A stretch of DNA of 30,785 bases from Tulasnella sp. 424. Its lineage: Eukaryota; Basidiomycota; Agaricomycetes; Cantharellales; Tulasnellaceae. Position numbers and translations under genes: made by a program. This document shows positions 9,891 to 19,657 of the stretch, piece by piece. The notes below the pieces were generated by a model. The model was given only the letters and a program-made list of their open reading frames with translations, ran no database searches and had not been told where the DNA came from. Positions within the stretch are counted from its first letter, which is position 1. Every line of letters begins with the position of its first letter. Location of the stretch: NCBI GenBank assembly GCA_019633425.1, contig WSUB01000301.1:1-30785 (forward strand), given 5' to 3'.

Positions 9891-11002
9891 TGATGCTACT
9901 CCCGCCGCTCCCGGTTCCGAGCTCAAATGGAACCCACAATCGAGCGCCGAAGAGCCAGTTGGGATTATAACGTCATTTGGGTGTAAGGCTAGTTGGGTGG
10001 GTTGGGGGCGGTGTAAAGTGGGAAAGAGGAAGAGAAGAGGAGATGAGAAAAGGGTCGAGGGGGAAAGGGCGACAACATTGTTCTCGAAGTGTGTCGATTA
10101 CCTGTTTGCTGGTTTCCTCGTGGCCTCGAGGCTAGGTCATGGCAGGAAGTGACGTTTTACAGTGATTGGTCCTTTTATATATATAGGCTATTGTGGAAGT
10201 CGTCGGTGTGATTACATACAGCGCTGGGGGAGAGAGACTCCTACCAAGGTGATTATAGTGAACCGGGTGTAGAGACCGAGTGATATGGACCTCTTGGCCC
10301 GTTTTCGGAACAAGTCTGCTCAGGTCAGGTGACGCAGCATGGAAATGGAAATATTCGTCCTTGGGGACGTCCGAATTATCAAATCCTTTTATACTTATCC
10401 GGAAGTGGACGCGGGCACAGGCGAGGTGAGCAGGAGACGCCGAACTCAGTGGGCCGCTGGCTTGTTCTGGAACGTTCGTAGCAGGCGATTGTCCCTATCG
10501 GGCCCTGCATAACACCCTGCCTCACTGATAGACGTAGGCAGTTGTAAAAGGGGGAAGGCATCTTTAAATTAACGTTGCACGCATGGTTGGTGTGTCTTGA
10601 TGCTATAGAGTCGAGGCGTTAGTGTGAGCTGATTTGCTCGCAGTTTCTGGACTGAGAGATTTCTGAGCCGGGCTTCTGCGCATGTACAGCTGTAAGAAGG
10701 ACCCCGGATTATAGGTACAGTATAGAGGCCTCTTTGTACAGACCCCCAGAATGGCGATCTTACCCCGCCAGCTTTGTTGGCCACATTTCGTCCGAAATCG
10801 TAAGAGGCACAACTTGCATGCAAACTCGTAAGCGACCTCAGAGGCTGTCTAGGCGCTCCCCAGGCTCCGGGCCCAAGCCACTACATGGCTCCTACCTCAC
10901 GCAACAAATCACATTGTGTCCATAATGATACATCTCCACTGTCTCCAGTTTCCGCACTGCCGGCAACTGTCCCGCATGTGCATGACATAAGGGCATCCTA
11001 AA
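9890..11002. repeat. Partial Q and R blocks (copy 2), target of the retrotransposon
   Basis: The stretch contains the Q tail (CAATCGAGCGCCGAAGAGCC at about 9930) and most of R. The homology continues after the LTR element at 21590 (AGCGGCAATCTTATTAC). A TATATATATAGGC tract lies near 10175-10187. No gene is supported. Confidence 0.65.
10998..11002. repeat. Target-site duplication CTAAA, left copy
   Basis: CTAAA at 10998-11002 is repeated at 21590-21594 directly after the 3' LTR. Paralogous unfilled sites read CATACTAAAAGCGAC (9403-9417) and AATACTAAAAGCGAC (29435-29449), each with a single CTAAA. A 5 bp duplication is usual for Ty3/gypsy integrases. Confidence 0.93.
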
Positions 11003-11395
11003 TGTAGGGACGAAGTCCTAGTCTCACAGTTATCTCTGTCTTCACCGTTCTACCCGTTCGCTAACACTTCTTTTTATCTCTAGAACCTTCCGAAATATTC
11101 TTGTTAACCGATGCCTGGCTGCTCCGAGTCTGCTCAAATCTCGCTTACTCTATTTTCATATGAATCTTCCACTAATGTCGCTACGATTCTCGCCTAGCCG
11201 GACCATACCACTATTCCGCCTCGTGTATAAATATCAGTAGGGTAGTTGTATTGTCCGTGCATTCAATCACTAATCTAGTCTTTCGGCCACTGAAACACCT
11301 CGTGTGCAATCAACCCAGAAGACTAAACTCGACTACTTAATAACAACTTAACTCTACACCACGTGAGTCGCTTACTTAAAGTTCGCGACTTTACA
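11003..11395 (+). repeat. 5' LTR
   Basis: The LTR is 393 bp, bounded by TGTAGGGACG and GACTTTACA. TATAAATA at 11226-11233 is the likely TATA box of the element's promoter. It differs from the 3' LTR at ten substituted positions and by one extra A in GAAACACC. Nine of those substitutions are CG versus TG or CA. A GTGAGT splice-donor-like motif lies at 11363-11368. Confidence 0.95.
11226..11233 (+). promoter_or_regulatory. LTR TATA box (TATAAATA)
   Basis: TATAAATA sits in the middle of the 5' LTR and is unchanged in the 3' LTR at 21421-21428. Transcription would be expected to start 30-60 nt downstream in the fungal manner, leaving room for an R region in the rest of the LTR. Confidence 0.65.
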
Positions 11396-11563
11396 TTTTT
11401 TTCAGTGTTTAACAAGACCTCAACAACCGAAACTCATCAACACACACACAGCTTGACTCTTAGACTTGGTCCGATCAACCAGCATCTATGAAGCCCAGCA
11501 TTATATACTTGTATAGCCGAAGAACCTCGCTTATACACTAATTCTCTATTTCATTTTTTTTAG
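11363..11563 (+). other. Leader with splice-like signals across the LTR boundary
   Basis: A donor GTGAGT (11363) in the LTR is followed by CTTAC and a T7CAG acceptor ending at 11405, a possible 43 nt intron that spans the LTR/internal junction. A second set lies further on: GTATAG at 11511, CTAAT near 11539 and T8AG ending at 11563, giving 53 nt. No tRNA-complementary primer-binding site begins right after 11395, where the sequence is a T-run. These are sequence patterns only; splicing is not shown, and full-length genomic RNA would have to escape it. Confidence 0.35.
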
Positions 11564-11635
11564 CTCTCGGATCCGAAGACAAAAATACAAAACCCAACAA
11601 AAATCGATATAATAACGAAAACGACAAAAACAAGC

Positions 11636-12352
11636 ATGCTCAGGAACGGAAAGCCTTATAATAGCACTGCATCCAGTGTCGAAAGCTTCGAAGAATATCA
11701 AATTCTATCAACTCCAACGCTTCAAAGCACACAGCATAACGGCAATACAATAATACTAACCGACGATTCAATCATAGGAGATAGCGAGATGGAGAGACAA
11801 ATTAATGAGCCCGAAGATGAAGTCTTCCAGATGCCGGTGGAAGCCGATGCGGGGAACAGATTCCCCTTGCCAGCCGTGCCGGCTGAGGTGGCAGATGTAA
11901 TTCCCGCCGATGATGTACTAGTACCCGAATTATACCTAACCAACTATGACGGAAGCGCATTACGCATGATGCAAGATGAGGGAGACCCTCTTGGAGCATA
12001 TAGATCGCTCTCAGAACAAACAATAAACAAAGATATGACGACGCACTCGGATGTACCAAAAGAGCCAGACCCTGAAACGAGATTGGAGGAGAACCCTTTC
12101 TCGTGGAATGATTACCTCAACGACGAGGGATTAGCAAGCTTATTGGGTCGCGATGCGCAACCTCGATCAGAGGAAATGGATCGGTCAGAACCGGATAAAG
12201 AAGAAGACGGTTACCGATCAGCGGAAAGATACGGGACGGTACCCAGTCCTAATTCCAAAAAATTAATAGACAGAGTCGAAATGCTCGAAGAACGAGCGGA
12301 CAGAGGAAAAAGAGCAGTGCATCTGATGACGTCAGGAAAGGCCAGACGTTGA
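11636..12352 (+). pseudogene. gag: Gag N-terminal part, ends at in-frame TGA
   Basis: The 238-codon open frame starts at an ATG after an A-rich leader (ACAAAAACAAGC). It is acidic and low in recognisable domains, as is common for the N-terminus of fungal gypsy Gag. It stops at TGA (12350-12352). The same frame then continues without another stop to 13753, so the TGA divides one ancestral Gag. A CGA (Arg) to TGA change at a CpG would explain it and fits the CpG decay seen in the LTRs. Confidence 0.75.
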
Positions 12353-13756
12353 AGGAACAAACATAATAAGAAGAAGAGTTCCGATAAGAAAGAAAGAAAG
12401 ATACGTAGCCGTTATGACTTGAAAGGCAAAGGCCGAGAGCCGGGAACACGACCGGACGAAACAGCGCAGATAAGATTAGATAGGAAACTCGCCGAGGAAG
12501 AGCAGGCGAGACTATACAAGGAAGGAATCGACGAAATAGATCGAAACTATCGTAGTCCAGAAAAGGAAAGAAGCTCGTCCAAATACAAGAAGAATGACGA
12601 GAAAAGGCCAGAAAGGGCAATGGGCTACCTGGGAATGACCCAATGGATAGAAACTCCTTCGCCAACACCCGGAGTAAAAGTACCCGAAGACTCTCCTATC
12701 CGAGCGTTAAAGCAACTGCCAAGCGGCGGATATCTAGCGCAGGCGTGGACGGAAGGCGCCGAAAATAAATGTAACACTGATGGGCGAAAATTTAGCGCCC
12801 ACACACAACGCAGAATCAAACGAAAGCAGGATCGACTGCAAGAATGGGAAGATAGATCAGACTTTTCCGATTCAGGTAAAGGGGATAAATTACCTAATGG
12901 TCCTCCTTCGCCTTCAGATCCCAGCTCTTCGAGCTCCTCAGGAGGGAGTAGCGGGACATCGGATAGTAGCACAAACACATCAAATGGAACGAATGGGTCA
13001 TCAGGTACATCAGATAGTGATTCCGATGATGACGGAACTGACGGAAAGGTTAGTAGTGTATGCCATAAGAGTTCGGAAATTCGTCGCAAACGACGAAGCG
13101 AACTGGCTAAGGCTATCAAGTACCCTGAACCTTCGGTTTATGACGGAAGAGCTCATTTAGAGACTTTCGAAACCTTTGTATTCGAATTCACGAATTGGAT
13201 AAAAGTGAACAGATTACCTGAAAAATATCAGATGATTGCTATGAAAAGATTCCTGATCGACAAAGCGGGACATCACTATATGACGTTCGCTGCGGTGAAC
13301 CTCAGGAAATGGACTGTCGAAAATTATCTTCGACATTTATTTAATCATTGCTTCCCTATTCACTTCCGGAGCCAGATGAGGGCTAAGTTTAACCGGTGCC
13401 TCCAGGGCAGCCGGAGCACTCGTGAGTTCCTACATGAACTACAAACATTAGGTAATAGATTACCCGATATAGGTGAAGTCCAGATCCGCCTTCAATATTG
13501 GGAAGGGTCTAACCCTTATCTCAGGGTGGAATGGGCTAAAGCGGGATTGGATCCGGAATCCAGCTCATTGGCCGAGCTAGAGCTAGCCGCTGAGAGGTTT
13601 GAAATGGTGGAATCCCTCAGAAAGAACGAAGACAAGCGAGCTCTAAAAACAGGAATTCAGAACGCTGACACTATCAGGAATGAAAGATACAAAGCTAAGA
13701 AAAGAGATCGCTTGAAGCGATACGAGTCGAAAAAGTGGCGTAATAATAAATGGTGA
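12353..13756 (+). pseudogene. gag: Gag central part with capsid-like domain
   Basis: The frame is the same as 11636-12352, with no ATG at its start. A basic and Glu-rich stretch is followed by a Ser/Gly/Thr/Asp low-complexity linker (about 12895-13045). After that comes the retrotransposon gag domain at about 13120-13620, recognisable from YDGRAHLETFETFVFEF, the NYLRHLFNHCFP region and RSTREFLHELQTL. A basic tail ends at TGA (13754-13756). The frame continues beyond that stop into the CCHC region, so the stop is either a mutation or a readthrough point. Confidence 0.8.
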
Positions 13757-15193
13757 AAGGGGAACGCCAATCGCTACTCCTCGAATCACGATGCATCTCC
13801 AATGGATAAAAGATCGGTCATGAGACCGAGGGGCAGGGACATTCGTGCGAAGAGAGAAAAGATGTCGAAGGCAAAACAAGATGAACTCCGGGCCGCAAAT
13901 AAATGCTTTTACTGCGAACAGCCCGGGCACCTTGTGAAAGACTGCCCTGACAAAAAGACAGTACGCCCTGCTGTTGGCACCATGTCTCTACCCGCACTCG
14001 ACTCACTAAAGACCGCTGTAGACAGTCTTTCACTATACCTAATGGCGACGCCAAACACCAACGACAAGGACGTGCCGAGTCCAAATATCCAAAAACGGGA
14101 CCGTCGAACCAGTCCAAATGGTAAGAAAGCGAGTTCCTTCTATTCAGAACAGGGCCCGCTGATCGTCAGGCGATCAGATCTCCTCAGCGGCCTAGACGAA
14201 CTCAATAAGTATGAGCCGGCGGCTGTCAAGGCGTTCAACTACGCCCAGGACGTCGCAAACCGCTTGAACGACTGCTCGACTGGACCGGAGAACGAGTACA
14301 TCCGGCCACTCGCCCGAGGGAACCAGAGGCAATATGAGGTCTTGTTCAGATGTAACGGACGATCATTCACTGTAATCGACACATTCGCCAAACAAGGGAC
14401 TGAGGTAGACACCCGCCTAAACACGCCCATCGACGAAATCGTCCAGAACGTAATTCAACGGCAGCTGTGCGATTTCTGTCGTGGAGACCTCAACCCTGAC
14501 AAGACGATGGGTAGAATCATGAGCCGAATAGGTTATCAGCTTGAGGACTTAGCCTCAGGACTAGTGATACCCAGCCAAACGACAAGGCAATTCAGAGTGC
14601 AAAAGACGAAGTACACGGAATACCTGGCCGTTGAAGACATGAGGAACATCGCAGAGAGGTACGGAGACCTCTATCCTCGATACTTCGTTCATCTATGCTG
14701 GTTGCTGCAAAATTTCAATATAGCCCAATATATATATTGGTGCTCTGTCATATACGACCGAATTCGCTCCGCACTGTACCAAGCTATACCCACTATCGTC
14801 GACCACGTCAAGGTCAATGCCAACCAATCGGTGTTCAAGAACCGATTTATCATCACCATGGATGAACCAGACGTATGGAGAATCGGGGACATGTACCTCT
14901 TGAAGAGCTTTTACTTGCCGTTCCAATTTTCGTCAGACCGTACCTTCGACATTACGGAATGGTTCAGAACCGAAGCTGCGGTACAGGATTACAACAACAT
15001 CCAATACGATCTGGTTAGGAGTGAGTACCTAAACCATGGGTTCGACTTTGAGATAGACGGTGACGAACTAATACCTATCCATCCAGACCGCATAGTCGGA
15101 GTGGAAGGAATCGTCGTACTGCCGAAAGGGGAAGAGTTGCCAATCGAATTAAAGCCAAAGGTGAGCCTGAGGAAGAAATCGGGTATCCCTTAA
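13757..15193 (+). pseudogene. gag: Nucleocapsid zinc knuckle plus large unknown domain
   Basis: The frame is the same as upstream Gag; the first ATG is 13802. A CCHC zinc knuckle (C-X2-C-X4-H-X4-C) lies at 13904-13945 (CFYCEQPGHLVKDC), expected to bind RNA. After a polar linker, about 350 residues (about 14130-15190) form a compact-looking domain with many aromatic residues (for example YPRYFVHLCWLLQNFNIAQY) and a CDFC pair. Nothing in it matches protease, RT or a knuckle. Common Ty3/gypsy elements go from knuckle to protease within a short distance, so this domain is extra. The frame ends at TAA 15191, where the protease frame (-1) is already open. Confidence 0.7.
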
Positions 15194-15729
15194 AAAGGAG
15201 CCCTCGACCATACTCATACGTAAAGAATGAACAACAAAATCCCGTTGGCAACGAACCGATCGAGAACGCCGGTGGAAACTCTAATGGAGTACCCAGCCTA
15301 GTCTTCCATTCGAGCTCCGAGGAAGATGATACTGATGTTGACGAAATCAACAATAATGATCACACGAGTCATGGTGCAGACAAAGATCCTGACTTGGTTG
15401 TGATTCTAGATGATAATAACGGTAATCCAGAAATAGCTGCGCCTCAGCCGATAAGTTCCGACCTTTCGTCTCCCACTGTATTATCCTCTTTCACGGTAAG
15501 TACTTCTCGTAAAACTACTAAACAAAAAAAAGTCACTGACAACCGGTTCAGGCTTAACGGTCTCGAGCGCTATTCCGCGCGCGTCAAGGACTTCGAGCGA
15601 TTGGTACCTCACCCAATCGTCATCAAAGTTTTCATCAACGGCAGTGCCGTACACGCTCTCATTGACTCCGGATCGTTGGCGGATTTTGTATCAACAAAGC
15701 TAGTGGATCAATTAAAATTACCTGTTTAG
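15064..15729 (+). pseudogene. pol: Pol start: aspartic protease (interrupted by TAG)
   Basis: This frame is -1 relative to Gag and overlaps it at 15064-15193. After an acidic, Asn-rich linker, the protease core appears: VIKVFINGSAVHALIDSGS, with catalytic DSG at 15664-15672. The frame stops at TAG 15727-15729 and continues in the same frame afterwards, so the stop interrupts the protease. A CAG to TAG change is the simplest explanation. The pentanucleotide runs around 15187-15197 (CCCTTAAAAA) are a conceivable slip site, but no classic slippery heptamer was found. Confidence 0.75.
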
Positions 15730-16254
15730 AATCTAAACAAACCGCTGCCTGTTCAGCTTGCAACCGTCGGTTCAAGAACGGTGGTACATCACAGCGTTGA
15801 AGCGGAATTCGCTTATCAAGGAATAAAAGAAATGCGAAGATTCAACGTAATTAATACTGAGGAGTATGGTCTCATACTCGGAACACCTTTCTTATATCAA
15901 TATAAGGTAGCAATGGGATTTCACCCACTACAAATAGCTGTCGGGACGACGAAAGCCGCGTCCATAGACGGCATACAAGTTGCCGTGATACCGTCAAAAG
16001 CGGCGGACGTATTAGAAGGACAGTTGAATATATTACGAAAGCAACTGCAAGAAGAAGCAAGGGACTTATGTAAAAATATTACAGAGACGCCTTTGCCGCC
16101 GCTACGGGCGGTTAACCATACAATACCACTAATAGACGAGAAAAAGATCTATCCATACAGACCTTCTAGATGCGCCGAGGCAATGAAACCACTATGGCAA
16201 GAGAAGAAGGATCAATATATTAAGAGTGGAAGATGGAGACTAAGCACCGATTGA
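15730..16254 (+). pseudogene. pol: Protease C-terminal part and RT N-terminus
   Basis: The frame continues from the protease after the TAG. YGLILGTPFL (about 15865-15894) is the second conserved protease motif (hydrophobic-hydrophobic-G). Later residues AMKPLWQEKKDQYIKSG and WRLSTD belong to the start of reverse transcriptase, just before its nucleotide-binding part. The frame closes at TGA 16252. The following RT residues (LILWKPKPGADGK) are found in another frame at 16251-16289, so a small indel lies here. Confidence 0.75.
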
Positions 16255-16258
16255 TACT

Positions 16259-16714
16259 ATGGAAACCGAAACCGGGAGCCGACGGGAAATGAGAATCAGG
16301 ACTGTCGTAGATAAAAGAGAACAAAACTCTAACACTAAGAAGATGTCTTCGCTGCTTCCAGATATGGAAGAAATGCTTAGAAACGCAGCAAAACATAAGT
16401 ATAGAAGTTTAATAGACGGCAAAGACACGTACGAACAAATACGTATAATACCTGAGCACGTACATCGTACGCTGTTCAATACTCCTGATGGAACGATGGA
16501 GAGTTTAGTATTACAACAGGGTGACTGTAACGGAGGAGCAACATACCAGGCCCTCATGAATCATATTTTTTCGTCGTACATTGGAGTTTTCATGGACGTG
16601 TATCTGGACGATATATTAATTTACTCAGACACGATAGAAGACCATATAAGACACGTCAGAATGATAATGGACGTGTTAAGAAGAGAGAAACTATACCTCT
16701 CTTGGGTCATGTGA
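16259..16714 (+). pseudogene. pol: Reverse transcriptase palm with YLDD motif
   Basis: The frame is +2 relative to the window. It carries RIRTVVDKREQN, then motif A-like SLIDGKDTYEQI (first catalytic Asp), LVLQQGDCNGGATYQ, and the catalytic motif VYLDDILIYSD with YLDD at 16601-16612. The end KLYLS is fused directly to the LGHVITDQG motif, which lies in another frame from 16698. About a dozen residues normally found between them are missing, so an out-of-frame deletion removed part of the RT. Confidence 0.85.
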
Positions 16715-17460
16715 TAACGGACCAGGGGATCAAGATGGATCCAAACAAGGTGGACGCGATCGAAAAGTGGAAAACACCTACCAACAAAGAACTTCTATCC
16801 GGGTTCGTGGGTTCGGTAGGATATCTAGCCAATGGGATTAAGAACATAAGAATTCCAATGGCGGTTCTGACGCCGCTCACTGGTTCTAGAAAACCGTTCA
16901 AATGGGGACCTATAGAACAGAGGGCATTCGAAGAGATAAAATCTATGGTGTCAGAACATCGAGAGAAGTGCAGAAGTAACATTGATGATAATGAGGGAGC
17001 ACCTCCAATCAACGTTACATGTGACGCCAGTTTAACAGGCGCAGGCGGGCACTTAAGTCAAGGAGAAGACCTAAAGACCGCCAGAAATATTGCCTTCTGG
17101 TCAGGGAAATTTAATCCAGCCCAGCAAAATTACCCTACGCACGAAAGAGAACTATTAGCGATCGTCGAATCGTTAAAACGATTTAAACCATTAGTGTACG
17201 GAAGGAAATTCCGTATATTTACCAATCACCGTGCACTCGAATACTTAATGAAACAGAAAAACCTATCACACAGACAAGCCCGATGGCTTGAGGCACTCTG
17301 TGACTATGATTTTGATATATGCTATATACCCAGTGATACGAATAAGCTCTCTGACGCCTTGTCGCGAATGTATGGTGCTAGGGTTATCGAAGACGATAAT
17401 AGAACCGTTGGATGCCGGTGGTCTAGGCTCACAGCGAGCAAGAAACCAAAAAGCACCTGA
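16702..17460 (+). pseudogene. pol: RT connection and RNase H domain
   Basis: LGHVITDQG is followed by LLSGFVGSVGYLANGI, the RT connection. RNase H follows: TCDAS (D108 of this frame), ERELLAI (E150), FTNHRALEYL, and NKLSDALSRM with the last Asp. The usual third-motif Asp of TDH is Asn here (codon AAT at 17224-17226), which would be expected to impair RNase H activity. The frame drifts out of homology after about 17400, and the next frame takes over. Confidence 0.85.
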
Positions 17461-18958
17461 AAGACGAGAAAGGAAAGCTCCGAATGCAGGTGAAAGACAA
17501 AATACACATGAAATCAAGACGCGTAAGAGCGCTATTAATGCGAATGCCTTACTAATGTCCTCGGAGGAGGATAACGGATATGATGACTTGTCAGACGAGT
17601 CTGATGACATCTCACCTGACTGGACTACTTCCAAAACTAGATCAGGACGCGTAATTAAGCCGAGCAAGCGAAAAGATTACGACTTCGAAAGGCTATATCA
17701 GCCTAAAAGTCTAAAACCAATAAGTGAATCCCGTCCGGATGATGAAGAGATCCGGAAGCCTATCAAGATAAGGCTAAAGCTCAATAATCGCAAAAATAGT
17801 AACCGAGGTCCGGAGGGCGAGACGAATCCGGAACTAGCTGCAGAGCCACTAGAAAGCCTCGAAGATGCCGTGGCAACCAAGGAGTTGGAGCCAAGCAACT
17901 CCGAGGAAATAGTTAGCCGAGCGAATAAGCCCAGTGACGATGATCCAGAAGCAAAAGGGATCTCACAAAACAAGGATATTGATATTGAAGATGCGGAGTC
18001 GATGACGACTCTAATATCTGATGCAGAAGGAATAAATATATTCGAATATGTTAAAGGAAATTACGAACAGGATAAGCTGTTCAAATTAATAATAAAGTCT
18101 CCAGATCAATATCGAAATTTCCTATACAAAGACGGACTATTATTTCTTAAGTCCGGTGATTCCCCGAAACGGTTATGCATCCCTGATGTCAACGTCGGAA
18201 AGCGAAGGATAAGAGAAATCATAATTAATTACGTGCATACGTTATTAGCTCATTTGAGCGCTAGGAAAACCTTACAATATATTAGAGAACACGTATGGTG
18301 GAAAGGAATGATAGCAGACGTTAATAACTTCTGCGAAAGCTGCCAAGTATGTAGTAGTACGAAATCACGTACCTCCAAACCTTATGGACTGTTAAAGACT
18401 TTAGAAGTTGCAAAGAGACCATGGCAGTCAATTAGAATCGACTTTGTCGGGCCATTACCAGCATCTACCAATCGCCATGGTACGTTTGACATGATATGCG
18501 TGATAATAGATCATTTAACATGTCTCGTGCACCTGGTACCTACCAATCAAAAGTACCGCACGCGACATGTAGCAGAGGTTGTATTTGACACAGTATACAA
18601 ACTACACGGATTACCTGAACGAATTGTAAGTGATAGAGACTCATTATTTACGAGTCTATTCTGGTCGCACTTGCATAAATTAATCGGAGTAGAACTCAAA
18701 ATGTCCACGGCGTACCACCCTCAGACGGATGGTGCGACCGAACGAGCAAATAAAACGATGGTCCAGATGCTAAGACAGTGTGTATCTCCCGATCAGAAAA
18801 ATTGGGCAATTAAACTACCCGCAATAGAATTCGCGATGAACTCAGCCAGGTCTGATACCACGGGATTCTCCCCCTTTTTCCTAAATTACGGTCAGGTACC
18901 CGATCCCATGATATGGGATCGAGATAGCGAATACCCAGGGTTAGAGAATTTGCAATGA
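17400..18958 (+). pseudogene. pol: Acidic linker and integrase core (HHCC, DD35E)
   Basis: The open frame runs 17288-18958, with the meaningful part from about 17400. The first 220 residues are a charged, acidic linker (EEDNGYDDLSDESDDI type) including a TRSGRVIKPSKRKDYD patch. The HHCC zinc-binding region lies at about 18236-18360 (HTLLAH, ending CESCQVC). Catalytic residues are Asp at 18440 (RIDFVG), Asp at 18632 (IVSDRDS) and Glu at 18740 (ATERAN), with exactly 35 residues between the second and third. All three are intact. The frame ends at TGA 18956, where a one-base loss shifts into the next segment. Confidence 0.88.
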
Positions 18959-19572
18959 GGATGAAAGAAGCGATAATGACCGCTCACGACGCGGTCATTG
19001 CTGCCCGGGTAAAACAAACCTACTACGCCAATAAGCGAAGACGCCCATCTGAATTCATGGAGGGCGACTTGGTTTATCTAAGTACCGAAAACTTGAATTT
19101 ACCGAAAGGAAGAGCTAGAAAGCTCGTACCTAAATATATTGGCCCATACAAAATAAAAGCAGTAAGATCGCCAGGAGCTTCGTATGAATTAGAGTTACCA
19201 CGTGAACTCCAAATTAGAGGTATCCACCCGGTATTTCACACGTCGCTCCTAAGGCCGCATGTGCCTAGCGATGATCGAAAATTCCCGGGGCGGGACCTAA
19301 AGCAGGTCCTGGCGTTTGGACGAGCTCCGAAGGAGTATTTGATAGACAAAATTACAAACCACTTCGGAAAAGGCAAGGACGCGTTATTCAGGGTGACGTG
19401 GACGAGCGGGGACTCGACCTGGATGACCTACCAAGACATGGAGAGGGCGGACGTGCTCCGACCCTATTGCGAGGCGATGGGTGTCGCGAACACCGAAGCG
19501 TTACCGAAGGGATCGGCAAACGAACCAGATGACGATGAAATCTACTGCGGAATGATTGGTTCGACGACATAA
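18955..19572 (+). pseudogene. pol: Integrase C-terminus with GPY/F and chromodomain-like module
   Basis: The segment continues integrase in the next frame. GDLVYLSTENLNLPKG, KLVPKYIGPYKI (GPY/F module) and HPVFHTSLLRPHVP are typical of chromoviruses. The end (KEYLIDKITNHFGKGKDALF, then VTWTSGDSTW) has the chromodomain pattern of hydrophobic-W-x4-5-TW. Such domains direct integration to particular histone marks in related elements; that is family knowledge, not tested here. The frame ends at TAA 19570. Confidence 0.85.
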
Positions 19573-19657
19573 AAGGAAGGGTGGCCTCGGTCTGGAGGGA
19601 ACCCAACCAAACCCGGAAGGAATTCCTTTCGTCGACCCATCCACACTCGACTCTCAC

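Noticed and set aside
11396..11460. Search for a tRNA primer-binding site after the 5' LTR
   Set aside because: No TGG-initial or other convincing tRNA 3'-end complement at the expected place; reported only as an absence.
12625..13119. Minus-strand Ser/Pro-rich frame opposite gag
   Set aside because: Shadow of the Ser/Asp-rich linker of Gag; the plus frame belongs to a recognisable retroelement order.
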